A stretch of 64,000 nt of DNA from Nostoc sp. JL34 (GTDB lineage Bacteria > Cyanobacteriota > Cyanobacteriia > Cyanobacteriales > Nostocaceae), in NCBI RefSeq assembly GCF_017114945.1, contig NZ_JABXKQ010000089.1, positions 18,084 to 82,083 on the forward strand, written 5' to 3'. The notes below the pieces were generated by a model. The model did no database searches. It was not told where the DNA came from and saw only the letters and a program-made list of their open reading frames with translations. Positions within the stretch are counted from its first letter, which is position 1. The number at the start of each line of letters is the position of its first letter. Shown one piece after another: positions 8,693-16,753 of this stretch. The translations under genes were made by a program, and so were the position numbers.

Positions 8693-9165
8693 GGCTAACT
8701 AATTTGCTCAATCCAATTTATTCTATTATTCCCACTATTTTTGCTGTAAAAGATAAACTACACTTCAAATACATGAAGATTTGATGAGTTAAGTAAACTG
8801 AATAATTTAGCTGAGTAAGTGACTCATCAACACATACGAATTTTTATACTAAAGATTAAATTAATTGCCGAGATACTTTGTACAATCAAGCAAAATAATG
8901 AGGAGTTAGATCAACAATTTAGGTTACGAAACAAAGGGAAAAATAAGCTATAGTAGGAAAAAGTTTTTTGATCTTGATTAATTAAGAATAAACACATATT
9001 CCTTAAGAATAAATCTAGCCTCAACAAACAACAAAAGTTCTCAAAAAAGTTAATAATATCAACTACTGTTGAATATTTATCATTTAGGGCTGACGCAAAG
9101 ACAGAGGAATCCTCTTAGAGGATGTTTGATATCATGTTCGGGTAAAGACTTATCATTTAGACCGC

Positions 9166-9213
9166 AGGGGTGCAGGGGTGCAGGGGTGCAGGGGGCAGGG
9201 AGCAGGGAGAAAG
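9166..9213. repeat. Tandem GCAGGGGT repeats
   Basis: Successive GCAGGGGT units followed by GCAGGGGGCAGGGAGCAGGG. This is the intergenic form of the G-skewed short repeat also found in frame inside the neighbouring hybrid kinase gene. Confidence 0.7.
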
Positions 9214-9319
9214 AGGTTTTCCTGATTTTTGCACGGATGCGGTAATCATAAGTAATTAACCGGACTTGATATGAAAAGTTTTTTGTAACATCTAAAGCCT
9301 CGAAAACCTAACCCCCCAG

Positions 9320-9354
9320 CCCCCCTTCCCCCATTCCCTTGTAGGGAAGGGGGG
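9320..9354. repeat. 11-bp perfect inverted repeat (CCCCCCTTCCC / GGGAAGGGGGG)
   Basis: CCCCCCTTCCC at 9320-9330 pairs with GGGAAGGGGGG at 9344-9354 across a 13-nt loop, about 110 bp beyond the stop of the hybrid kinase (minus strand). It resembles dispersed cyanobacterial hairpin repeats and could also terminate transcription, although no clear T-run follows. Confidence 0.55.
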
Positions 9355-9463
9355 TTTCAAAGCCTCTTGACCTTTTGGGAAGAGGAATGGAAGCGGGGTT
9401 TTGAGTATACTTTACAACTTTTCAAACAACCTCTTAGACGGTTTATACACTGCAACTGAACAC

Positions 9464-12400
9464 TCAGAAATTCCCACCTCTACCAATTAGAGTTGCAATT
9501 GCCTTCACTAACTCCTCTGGTTCGACGGGTTTGGACAGATGCTTTTGAAACCCAGATTTGAGTGCTTGTTGCTGGTTGATTTCTCCTGCATAAGCAGTTA
9601 AAGCGATCGCCGGAATTTGTTTAGCTTGTTTTGCCTGCAATACTTTAATTTGCTGCATCAGCATATAACCATCTGTCTCTGGCATCCCAATATCACTGAG
9701 CAGAATATCTGGTTCTGACTCTGCCAATACTTGCAGTGCTTCTTTTGCTGATGTCACAGCAATTACCCTTGCTCCAGCCTCCTCTAGCAGAAAAGTGTGA
9801 AAGTCACGAGTATCATTGTCGTCATCCACAACTAAAATTTCGATGCCTGCCAGAATTTCAGTCACAGGAGAAGGATTTAATGCAGCAATATTTATATGTT
9901 GTTTAGGGGTTAAATCTTTTTTAATTAGCGGTAGTCGGACTGTGAAAATAGCTCCTTGCCCTTCACCTAAACTTTCTGCCCAAATCGTGCCGCCATGCAA
10001 TTCTACCAAATGACGGACAATTGCTAACCCTAACCCCAAGCCACCAAATTTTCGAGTTATTGTGCTATCAGCCTGACGAAAATATTCAAACACATAAGGG
10101 AGAAAGTCAGGGCCGATTCCCTTACCTGTGTCGCTGACAGTAATCTGAGCTTGAGTGTCAACGCACTCTAGTTGAATATTAATTTTTCCTCCTTCAGGAG
10201 TGAATTTAACAGCATTTGATAACAGATTCCAAATCACTTGTTGTAAACGACCGGAATCACCCAAAACTTGCCCGAAAGTAGCATCCAGCATTGTCTGAAT
10301 TTGAATATTTTTAGCTTCTGCTGCCAAACGCACTGTTTCCAATCCCCCCTCAATCACAAGCACTAAGTTGACAGGAAACATGTTGAGATTGAGCTTACCT
10401 TGTAAGATCCGAGAGACATCGAGCAAATCTTCAATTAGTTGAGCTTGTAATTTAGCATTCCGCTCGATAGTTGCAATAGCTTTTTTCTGCCCTGCGGCGT
10501 CAAACTCACGAGTCTGTAAGAGTCTCGCCCAACCAAGAATAGGATTGAGAGGCGATCGCAATTCATGGGAAAGCACCGCCAGAAACTCATCTTTAACCCG
10601 GTTGGCTGTTTCAGCTTCAGCTCTAGCAGCTTGCTCAAGTTTCAGGAGGCGATCGCGTTCGGCTTCTGCTACTTTGCGTTCTGTAATGTCAATCACTGAG
10701 CCGATGTAACCTTTAAACTGACCATCCACCCCAAACCAGGGATTAGCAGCATCGATGCAAGAACGATATTCGCCGTCTTTGCGCCGCAAGCGGTACTCCA
10801 AACGAAAAGCCGAGCAGCTCCTATTAGCTTCCAGAAAAATATTCCTGGCGTCATTGTAGTCCTCTGGATGCACAGCATTCAACCAGCCAAATCCCAGACC
10901 CATTTCCTCATTCTGACCTGTAAAGTAGTACCAGCTTTGACTGAGATAGGTGCAGTAGCCCTCGGTGTCTGTTACCCAAACCATGAAAGGAGCATTATCA
11001 GCCATATTGCGGAACTTTTCTTCGCTTTCGCGAAGTGCTTTCTCTGCCTGTTTGCGATCGCTGATATCTGTAACAAAAATGCTTACTCCCAAAGCATTGG
11101 GGTAGACGCGATTCTCAAACCAGCGCTGCCAAGCCGGATAAAAGTATTCAAACTGAACAACAGTATGTTGTGCGATCGCCAAATGAACCTGAGTATAAAA
11201 CTCGCTTTCAAGCATATCTGGAAACACTTCCCAAATGCTCTTACCTAGCAACTTTTCCTTTTGGATACCAACAACTGCTGCTACCCGGTCATTGACAAAG
11301 GTATAACGCCACTCTCGATCCAACACAAAAAACTGGTCTTGGATGCCAGCTAGGACAGTCTCTAGGTGGGCTTTTGCCACCTCAGCTTCAATTCGCAGCC
11401 CTTGTTCGCGTTCCATTGCCTCTTGGCGGATACGAGCCATTTTTAGGGCTGCCTCTACCCGCGCTAACAATTCACGGGCAGAGAACGGTTTAGTCAGATA
11501 ATCATCGGCTCCCGCTTCTAACCCTTCCACCCGTGCCTCTTCCCCCGCCCGTGCCGACAACAGGATGATTGGAACTTTTCGTGTCTGCGGATTAGCTCGT
11601 AATTCTTGCAGCAGTCCAAAACCATCTAATCCAGGCATCATGACATCTGTCAGTACCAAGTCTGGGACACGCGCCCGAGCAGAATCCAAAGCAGCTAATC
11701 CGTCCGGCACTGATTCCACCTCATACTGCTGACTTAATAGCCGCTTGAGATAATCGCGCATATCTACATTATCGTCAGCTAGGAGAATTCGGGGGAAGGA
11801 GCGGAGGGGCAGGGGGGCAGGGGAGGCAGGGGAGGCAGGGGAGGCAGGGGAGGCAGGGGAAGAATGTATATATGATGTGTAGTCTTCTTGAACAATTTTT
11901 TCTCCCCCTGCTTCTCTTCTCCCCCTGCCCTCTTCTGGTAGCCAACGCATAGCTTCTTCTAGATAGGGTGTTGCACCTAATGCGGTTGAAGCTAAAGTTC
12001 GAGAGGCACTAATCCGCTCTGGAGGTAAATGAGCATATCCCGTCGGAATTGACACAGTAAAGCAACTGCCTCCTCCTAGAACACTGGTAACATCAACTGT
12101 TCCACCATGCATTTGCACCAATTCTTGCACCAGTGACAATCCAATTCCTGACCCTTCAAAAGTGCGTCCTTGTGCCCCTTTGACGCGGTGGAATCGTTCA
12201 AAAAGGCGAGGGATTTCTTCGGCTGAGATACCGATTCCTGTATCTCGGACTGCGAATTCAATATGTTCATTTGACCACTGCAAACTGACTGCAATTTCTC
12301 CAGCCATCGTGAACTTAAATGCATTCGAGAGCAGGTTAAGAACAATTTTTTCCCACATCTCTCGATCTACATATACTGGTGCTGGAAGGGAAGGACAATT

Positions 12401-13762
12401 GACTGATAACTGCATCCCTGCCCGTTCTACTGCTGAACGAAATACACTAGCTAATTCTGCGGTGAAGGTGGCAAGGTTGGTGGGTTCATAAGAGGCTTGA
12501 ACCCGTCCGGCTTCAATGCGCGAGAAGTCTAGCAAGCTGTTGACCAGTTTCAGTAGGCGGAGTCCGTTACGTTGCACCATTTCTAACTGCTCTCGTTCCT
12601 TGACTGGCAGCAGAGTGGCACAATTGGTTAAGGTTTCCTCTAATGGCCCCAACATCAGGGTAAGTGGGGTACGGAACTCGTGACTGACGTTGCTGAAAAA
12701 GACCGTTTTAGCGCGATCAATTTCTGCCAAGGCTTCAGCGCGTTTGCGTTCTTCCTCGTAAGCTTGGGCGTTAGCAATGCTGGCTGCAATTTGAGCCGCA
12801 ACTAAATCGATGAATCCTTTATAATTGTCGTCGAATAGCCTGAAGGGGTTTAAACCAGCAATCAATATCCCAGCTTTTCCGGTTTTACCGGATGGGGCAA
12901 TGGGTACTGCGATCGCTTGATGGGGCGATCGCTGCCAAACACCACAAGGTAAGCTACTAAAAGACATTTCCAAATCAGAAATCAGTTTTGCCTGATGCGT
13001 TCTGATCACTTCCCCAAAAGGCCAAACCCCATCAGCATCGAGAGCCACTGTTTCTGGAACTGCTACGTGATTTTGCTCGATGCGGCACGTTCCAGCCAGA
13101 AAAACTTGCTGCTGAGCAGGATCAACCAGATAAATCATTGCGAAAGGGAGATCGTAAGGGTTACTCTCCAGACAACTTGCACTCAGCGTACAGGCTTCAT
13201 CGAATGTCCGCGCGTCTGCCGTTCTCGCCGCTAGTTCGCGCAAAAGTGCCAACTGACGCTCACCGAGAATCCGCTGTGTGTCGTCTGTATTGGCGCAGAT
13301 GATCCCACCTGTGTCGCCCTGGTCATTAGGAACCGGGCTATATGAAAAAGTGTAATAGGTTTCCTCCGGGTAGCCGTTGCGCTCCATAATTAGCAGCAGC
13401 GCTTCGTCGTAAGTGCCCTCGTTCTTCAGCATTGCTGATTCGGCTCGAGGCCCAACCTGATCCCATATTTCCCGCCACACGTAGGAAGCTGGCTGTCCAA
13501 GTGCTTCTGGATGTTTACCGCCAATAATAGCCTTGTAGGCGTCATTGTAAAGGTTAATCAGTTCCTCGCCCCACCAAACAAACATGGCTTGACGAGAAGT
13601 CAGCATAATCCGCACAGCAGTCTTCAAACTCTGTGGCCACTGCTGTGTTGGGCCAAGGGAAGTTTTTGACCAATCCCATTCTCGCATCCGCGCACCCATT
13701 TCACCCCCGCCAAGAAGGAAATTTACGTCGGCGTTGCTTGCTGACGTTGACTCGTTCTTCAT
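9464..13762 (-). CDS. Multi-domain hybrid sensor histidine kinase with two kinase cores and two receivers
   Basis: Domain order (numbering from the track start at 13783): PAS-like, about 40-170; GAF, 180-345; HisKA with SHEFRTP (His368) plus HATPase; a Pro-rich low-complexity linker of SPA repeats; receiver 1 (ILLADDNVDMRDYL, DLVLTDVMMPG); two PAS domains; a second HisKA with SHELRSP and HATPase; receiver 2 (ILVVDDDNDTRDF, DILLSDIGMPE). It should autophosphorylate and relay phosphate in response to an unknown, probably cytosolic, signal; no transmembrane segment is seen. I prefer the second ATG (13762), preceded by GAGAGGAA at good spacing, over the track start, which lacks a ribosome-binding site. 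The SPA linker is encoded by the same G-rich repeat found between genes. Confidence 0.9.
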   Translation of the reverse strand: MKNESTSASNADVNFLLGGGEMGARMREWDWSKTSLGPTQQWPQSLKTAVRIMLTSRQAMFVWWGEELINLYNDAYKAIIGGKHPEALGQPASYVWREIWDQVGPRAESAMLKNEGTYDEALLLIMERNGYPEETYYTFSYSPVPNDQGDTGGIICANTDDTQRILGERQLALLRELAARTADARTFDEACTLSASCLESNPYDLPFAMIYLVDPAQQQVFLAGTCRIEQNHVAVPETVALDADGVWPFGEVIRTHQAKLISDLEMSFSSLPCGVWQRSPHQAIAVPIAPSGKTGKAGILIAGLNPFRLFDDNYKGFIDLVAAQIAASIANAQAYEEERKRAEALAEIDRAKTVFFSNVSHEFRTPLTLMLGPLEETLTNCATLLPVKEREQLEMVQRNGLRLLKLVNSLLDFSRIEAGRVQASYEPTNLATFTAELASVFRSAVERAGMQLSVNCPSLPAPVYVDREMWEKIVLNLLSNAFKFTMAGEIAVSLQWSNEHIEFAVRDTGIGISAEEIPRLFERFHRVKGAQGRTFEGSGIGLSLVQELVQMHGGTVDVTSVLGGGSCFTVSIPTGYAHLPPERISASRTLASTALGATPYLEEAMRWLPEEGRGRREAGGEKIVQEDYTSYIHSSPASPASPASPASPAPLPLRSFPRILLADDNVDMRDYLKRLLSQQYEVESVPDGLAALDSARARVPDLVLTDVMMPGLDGFGLLQELRANPQTRKVPIILLSARAGEEARVEGLEAGADDYLTKPFSARELLARVEAALKMARIRQEAMEREQGLRIEAEVAKAHLETVLAGIQDQFFVLDREWRYTFVNDRVAAVVGIQKEKLLGKSIWEVFPDMLESEFYTQVHLAIAQHTVVQFEYFYPAWQRWFENRVYPNALGVSIFVTDISDRKQAEKALRESEEKFRNMADNAPFMVWVTDTEGYCTYLSQSWYYFTGQNEEMGLGFGWLNAVHPEDYNDARNIFLEANRSCSAFRLEYRLRRKDGEYRSCIDAANPWFGVDGQFKGYIGSVIDITERKVAEAERDRLLKLEQAARAEAETANRVKDEFLAVLSHELRSPLNPILGWARLLQTREFDAAGQKKAIATIERNAKLQAQLIEDLLDVSRILQGKLNLNMFPVNLVLVIEGGLETVRLAAEAKNIQIQTMLDATFGQVLGDSGRLQQVIWNLLSNAVKFTPEGGKINIQLECVDTQAQITVSDTGKGIGPDFLPYVFEYFRQADSTITRKFGGLGLGLAIVRHLVELHGGTIWAESLGEGQGAIFTVRLPLIKKDLTPKQHINIAALNPSPVTEILAGIEILVVDDDNDTRDFHTFLLEEAGARVIAVTSAKEALQVLAESEPDILLSDIGMPETDGYMLMQQIKVLQAKQAKQIPAIALTAYAGEINQQQALKSGFQKHLSKPVEPEELVKAIATLIGRGGNF

Positions 13763-14037
13763 TGATTCCTCTCGATTGGTCATGCGTCGGTTACAGGCTA
13801 CATCTGTGTCGTCTTTTGGTCAAAGTCCTCTCTAAATCAGACGTTTACGCTTCTAAACAGTCATTTTGGAGGATATTCAAGGGCATATACAGCGTGAAAT
13901 GCCAATACTGTGACTTTTCAAAGCATTGAAATCGTCTTTTAGGGGCAAGTTGCTGTTTTGGTTATTTTTTATTGTCACCTTTATATCATCGATATTCTAA
14001 GCTACCAAGTCCGATTCTGATGCAGAACTCAGAAAGC

Positions 14038-14304
14038 CTACTCCTCTTCTCGGAAGTATGTTTCTTTAAGAATTTGACCACGTTCACCTAACTCATTGAG
14101 TAGGCTACTAATTCGCTGTATTGCTAAAGGAGAAGGTGTTACATGTCCATTTTCCCAACGGTTAATTGTTGGGAAAGTGACACCAAACTCGGCTGCAAAT
14201 TTTTCTTGAGATAGATTTAACTCTTGCCGCAGGGCACGAACTAGTTTGCCAATATTAGGTTGCTTTGCCGCAAGTATGCTTTTACTGTAAGGCATATAGC
14301 TCAA
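14038..14304 (-). CDS. XRE/Cro-family helix-turn-helix regulator
   Basis: A small 88-residue protein is dominated by one HTH_3 domain: IGKLVRALRQELNLSQEKFA, then AEFGVTFPTINRWENGHVTP, the typical lambda-Cro-type fold with the WENG recognition-helix end. No antitoxin partner toxin is adjacent; nearby genes are a large kinase and two tiny genes on the other strand. It probably acts as a DNA-binding repressor; targets are unknown. The start could be M1 or M4 (MPYSK). Confidence 0.8.
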   Translation of the reverse strand: MSYMPYSKSILAAKQPNIGKLVRALRQELNLSQEKFAAEFGVTFPTINRWENGHVTPSPLAIQRISSLLNELGERGQILKETYFREEE

Positions 14305-14613
14305 ACTTTATAAAGGACTATATATTATTATCAATTTTTATGACAGAGTGTTCTTTTGCGTCTATTACTCTTGAGATAGAGATTCTGCTCTCAACTCAGA
14401 GCATCACAATATAATTATTACCATAAGTATAATTTATCCTTTTAAGAAATAAGACTATTTGACTTTATTGTATAAGTCGCTTTATCCTGAAATTAGTAGA
14501 GATTTGAACTTGAACAAATACAAACTTGGTTTTCGATTAATACAAGCTTTTAGCTGAGTAATTAACTCCCCAAATATCTAGTGCGATCAAACTTAGGTAA
14601 AAAGAGGTGCAAC
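14305..14613. other. AT-rich intergenic region between divergent small genes
   Basis: This 309-bp gap lies between the XRE gene and the small coupled genes, which are divergent. It presumably carries both promoters, so the XRE protein might act here. No convincing operator palindrome was recognised. Confidence 0.4.
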
Positions 14614-14754
14614 ATGAATTCTGCAAAATCATCAATCAACAACGTCAATACCCAAAAGCAACTGTTAGAAGAAGCTGAAGCCAAATCAATACTTGGTCAG
14701 CGAATAGTGTATCTACCTTTCAACTTTGAGAAAGCAAAGGAGGACAATAGCTAA
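14614..14754 (+). CDS. Small 46-residue protein, unknown, translationally coupled
   Basis: This frame is too short for the ORF track. An ATG at 14614 preceded by AGAGGTG encodes MNSAKSSINNVNTQKQLLEE and ends KAKEDNS at a TAA that directly abuts the next gene's ATG (TAAATG). The product is hydrophilic with a helical middle; there is no signal peptide and no known family. The good ribosome-binding site and the stop-start junction support a real gene forming a two-gene operon with the secreted protein downstream. Confidence 0.55.
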   Translation: MNSAKSSINNVNTQKQLLEEAEAKSILGQRIVYLPFNFEKAKEDNS

Positions 14755-15123
14755 ATGTTAGAGCAGCAGATTGATTGCCCCACCAAACCCAAGACAAGTG
14801 CAATGATCATGAAACTTTTCCAAATCACTCTAGTGGTCTTAGTACTTTTGATCAACTTAGCACTTGCTTTTCCCTCTTGGGCAGAAAGCACGCTTTCTTT
14901 AACTAGCAATCCTAACTACTTTGAAGTTGGGCAAAAAGTCATTTGGCTTTACAAGCCTCGCACAGATTCTAGCGATGTCCAAAGAATTCCCGCCGAAGTA
15001 GTCAAGTTAAGTTCCAAGCAAGTGCAAATCAAGGTGTACAAAGATAATAAAGAATTTGTCAATCGTTGGGTGAATCCAAACAAGCTTGAGAATTCGCCAA
15101 AAGTTAAAAAGTCAGTACTCTAA
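14755..15123 (+). CDS. Small secreted protein of unknown function
   Basis: 122 residues. A hydrophobic signal-peptide-like segment (LFQITLVVLVLLINLALAFP) ends near SWAES, a plausible signal peptidase cleavage site. The mature part of about 75 residues is basic and beta-rich (FEVGQKVIWLYKPR, AEVVKLSSKQVQIKVYKDNK), reminiscent of a small SH3-like barrel. AGGAGG lies 11 nt before the ATG, inside the previous gene, so the two are coupled. An alternative start at M17 or M19 would give a more standard signal peptide. Probably periplasmic; no function can be assigned. Confidence 0.65.
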   Translation: MLEQQIDCPTKPKTSAMIMKLFQITLVVLVLLINLALAFPSWAESTLSLTSNPNYFEVGQKVIWLYKPRTDSSDVQRIPAEVVKLSSKQVQIKVYKDNKEFVNRWVNPNKLENSPKVKKSVL

Positions 15124-15320
15124 AATTTAGCCAGATGGAAGGATATCTAGTCTTACCCATCTACAAAAGTATTTATATAATTTCTGCTAAATCACTCGTA
15201 ATATCATGTCTACTTGATTACCAAAAGACGGTGAATGAGCTTATGCCAATTTTTTATGAAGCTGCGCTAAATAAAGCTTCAAGGATAAAGAGAAAGTTTT
15301 TTTTTAAGTGAGATAGGCTT

Positions 15321-15760
15321 TCACTCTTGTTGTTTGGTGCTTTGAGGACGAGGCACTTTCAACTTCGCACCTAACGAAAAGCGAACAATTTCATACACTG
15401 TTTTGTGGGCAAGTGAAAGTCCTAATTCGCTCTTGAGCCATTCTTGAATTTGACCATAGCTTTGAAACCCGGATGGCTCGTTCAACCGCTTTGTTTCTTG
15501 CGTTCTAAGTCTGAACCACTGATACTTGGAACTTTTCCGGGTGCATGTTTGACTTCAAGCAAACCCCTTCGTCCTTCATCTTTATACTTTCTCACCCAAC
15601 GAGTTATGGTTGCTTCATCACGCTCTAAACGTTCAGAAGCGCGATCGCCTGCTGCTCACTTGACCACTCTTGAGCCAATAGAGCATTTGCAATCTTTCTT
15701 TGCTACTTGCCTCTGTGACATGTCTGAGAGCTTTCTCCAATTCTTCTTGGCTTTTTTAAA
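15321..15760 (-). pseudogene. Decayed IS630-type transposase, N-terminal half
   Basis: On the minus strand, pieces of one protein appear in different frames: EELEKALRHVTEASSKERLQ MLYWLKSGQ, then ERDEATITRWVRKYKDEGRR, then NEPSGFQSYGQIQEWLKSEL. Together these form the winged-helix DNA-binding half of an IS630-family transposase. At least two frameshifts interrupt it. The DDE catalytic half is missing beyond a TGA at 15321. The plus-strand 110-codon ORF at 15444 is only its shadow. The remnant lies directly upstream of an AT-rich methyltransferase gene. Confidence 0.75.
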
Positions 15761-15936
15761 TCTCGATTTGAAATGAACAACTCATAACTAACATTACTAA
15801 ATGCACCTATCTATAAGTTTGACGTAGTTTAGGGCATCTTCATACAGAATTGGTATGATTAGATTTAAAAGGCCTTTGCCAGTTACCTAAACGAAAGAAT
15901 CACTGGTAAATAAAATCATTTTTATGGTAATAAAAA

Positions 15937-16617
15937 ATGAATAAATTTATACGTAAAGTATATGATGTTCATCTTCCTGACTCGTTGGCAAGTAGACTTA
16001 GAAAGAAGCGTTTCTCTTTATTCACATCTATATTAGACTCAATACCCTCTCCTATAAAAATACTCGATGTTGGGGGAACGGTAAGCTTTTGGGAGAATTT
16101 AGGTTTTTTGAATGAAGAAATTAAAGATGTAGAAATTACTTTACTAAATATAAAATTTATCGAAACAAGCTCAACACATCCAAAGATCAAGCAAGTTATT
16201 GGAAATGCTACAAATATGGAAAATTATCAATCCAATGAGTTTGATATAGTTTTTTCAAATTCAGTGATTGAACATGTAGGAGATTATGATGAACAGCGCC
16301 AAATGGCCAATGAAATAATGCGAGTGGGAAAAAAATATTTTGTTCAAACACCTAATCTTTTTTTTCCGATTGAACCCCACTTTGTTTTTCCTTTATTTCA
16401 ATTTATGCCTATAAGTATTAGAGTATGGCTACTAACCAATTTTGCTCTTGGATGGTATGACAAGGTGGGTGATAAACAGCTGGCTAGAAGTATAGCTACT
16501 TCAATTAAGCTACTCAATAAGAGAAAATTCCTGAATTTGTTCCCCGAAGCCCAACTTTACGAAGAAAAGTTTTTTGGTTTAACTAAGTCTTTTATAGTCT
16601 ATGGAGAATGTCTCTAA
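15937..16617 (+). CDS. Class I SAM-dependent methyltransferase
   Basis: The 226-residue protein carries a Methyltransf_11-type fold. Motif I is IKILDVGGTVSFW near residue 41, an acidic position follows beta2, and FDIVFSNSVIEHV is the post-II/III region of small-molecule or sugar-associated methyltransferases. A helical tail follows with YFVQTPNLFFPIEPHFVFP. The substrate cannot be told; such single genes often modify glycans or lipids. The coding sequence is markedly more AT-rich than its neighbours and is flanked by a transposase remnant, suggesting recent acquisition. It stands alone on the plus strand. Confidence 0.78.
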   Translation: MNKFIRKVYDVHLPDSLASRLRKKRFSLFTSILDSIPSPIKILDVGGTVSFWENLGFLNEEIKDVEITLLNIKFIETSSTHPKIKQVIGNATNMENYQSNEFDIVFSNSVIEHVGDYDEQRQMANEIMRVGKKYFVQTPNLFFPIEPHFVFPLFQFMPISIRVWLLTNFALGWYDKVGDKQLARSIATSIKLLNKRKFLNLFPEAQLYEEKFFGLTKSFIVYGECL

Positions 16618-16680
16618 GAGGATGTGTGAAAATCTTGGATGAATGGAAAGTGATAAAACCATCACCAAGATAAAGAAAGT

Positions 16681-16702
16681 GCGTTAGTTGAAAGCCTAAC
16701 GC
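16681..16702. repeat. Small hairpin GCGTTAG / CTAACGC
   Basis: A 7-bp stem with an 8-nt loop lies between two convergent genes. The motif resembles dispersed Nostoc hairpins; it may help terminate transcription but lacks a T-tract. Confidence 0.4.
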
Positions 16703-16753
16703 CCCCTACATTTAAATTTATTAACATAGCTTGAAATATTAGTGCCGATTTAC

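Larger units (their letters stand above)
8693..9463. other. Gene-free region with dispersed repeats
   Basis: No supported gene in 771 bp. The left half is AT-rich and should hold the promoter of the photoreceptor gene. The right half contains the G-rich tandem repeat (9166-9213) and a C/G hairpin (9320-9354), described separately. Confidence 0.5.

Noticed and set aside
10868-11248. 126-codon plus-strand ORF inside the hybrid kinase
   Set aside because: Antisense shadow of a coding region with clear PAS domains.
15444-15776. 110-codon plus-strand ORF
   Set aside because: It is the antisense shadow of the decayed IS630-type transposase.
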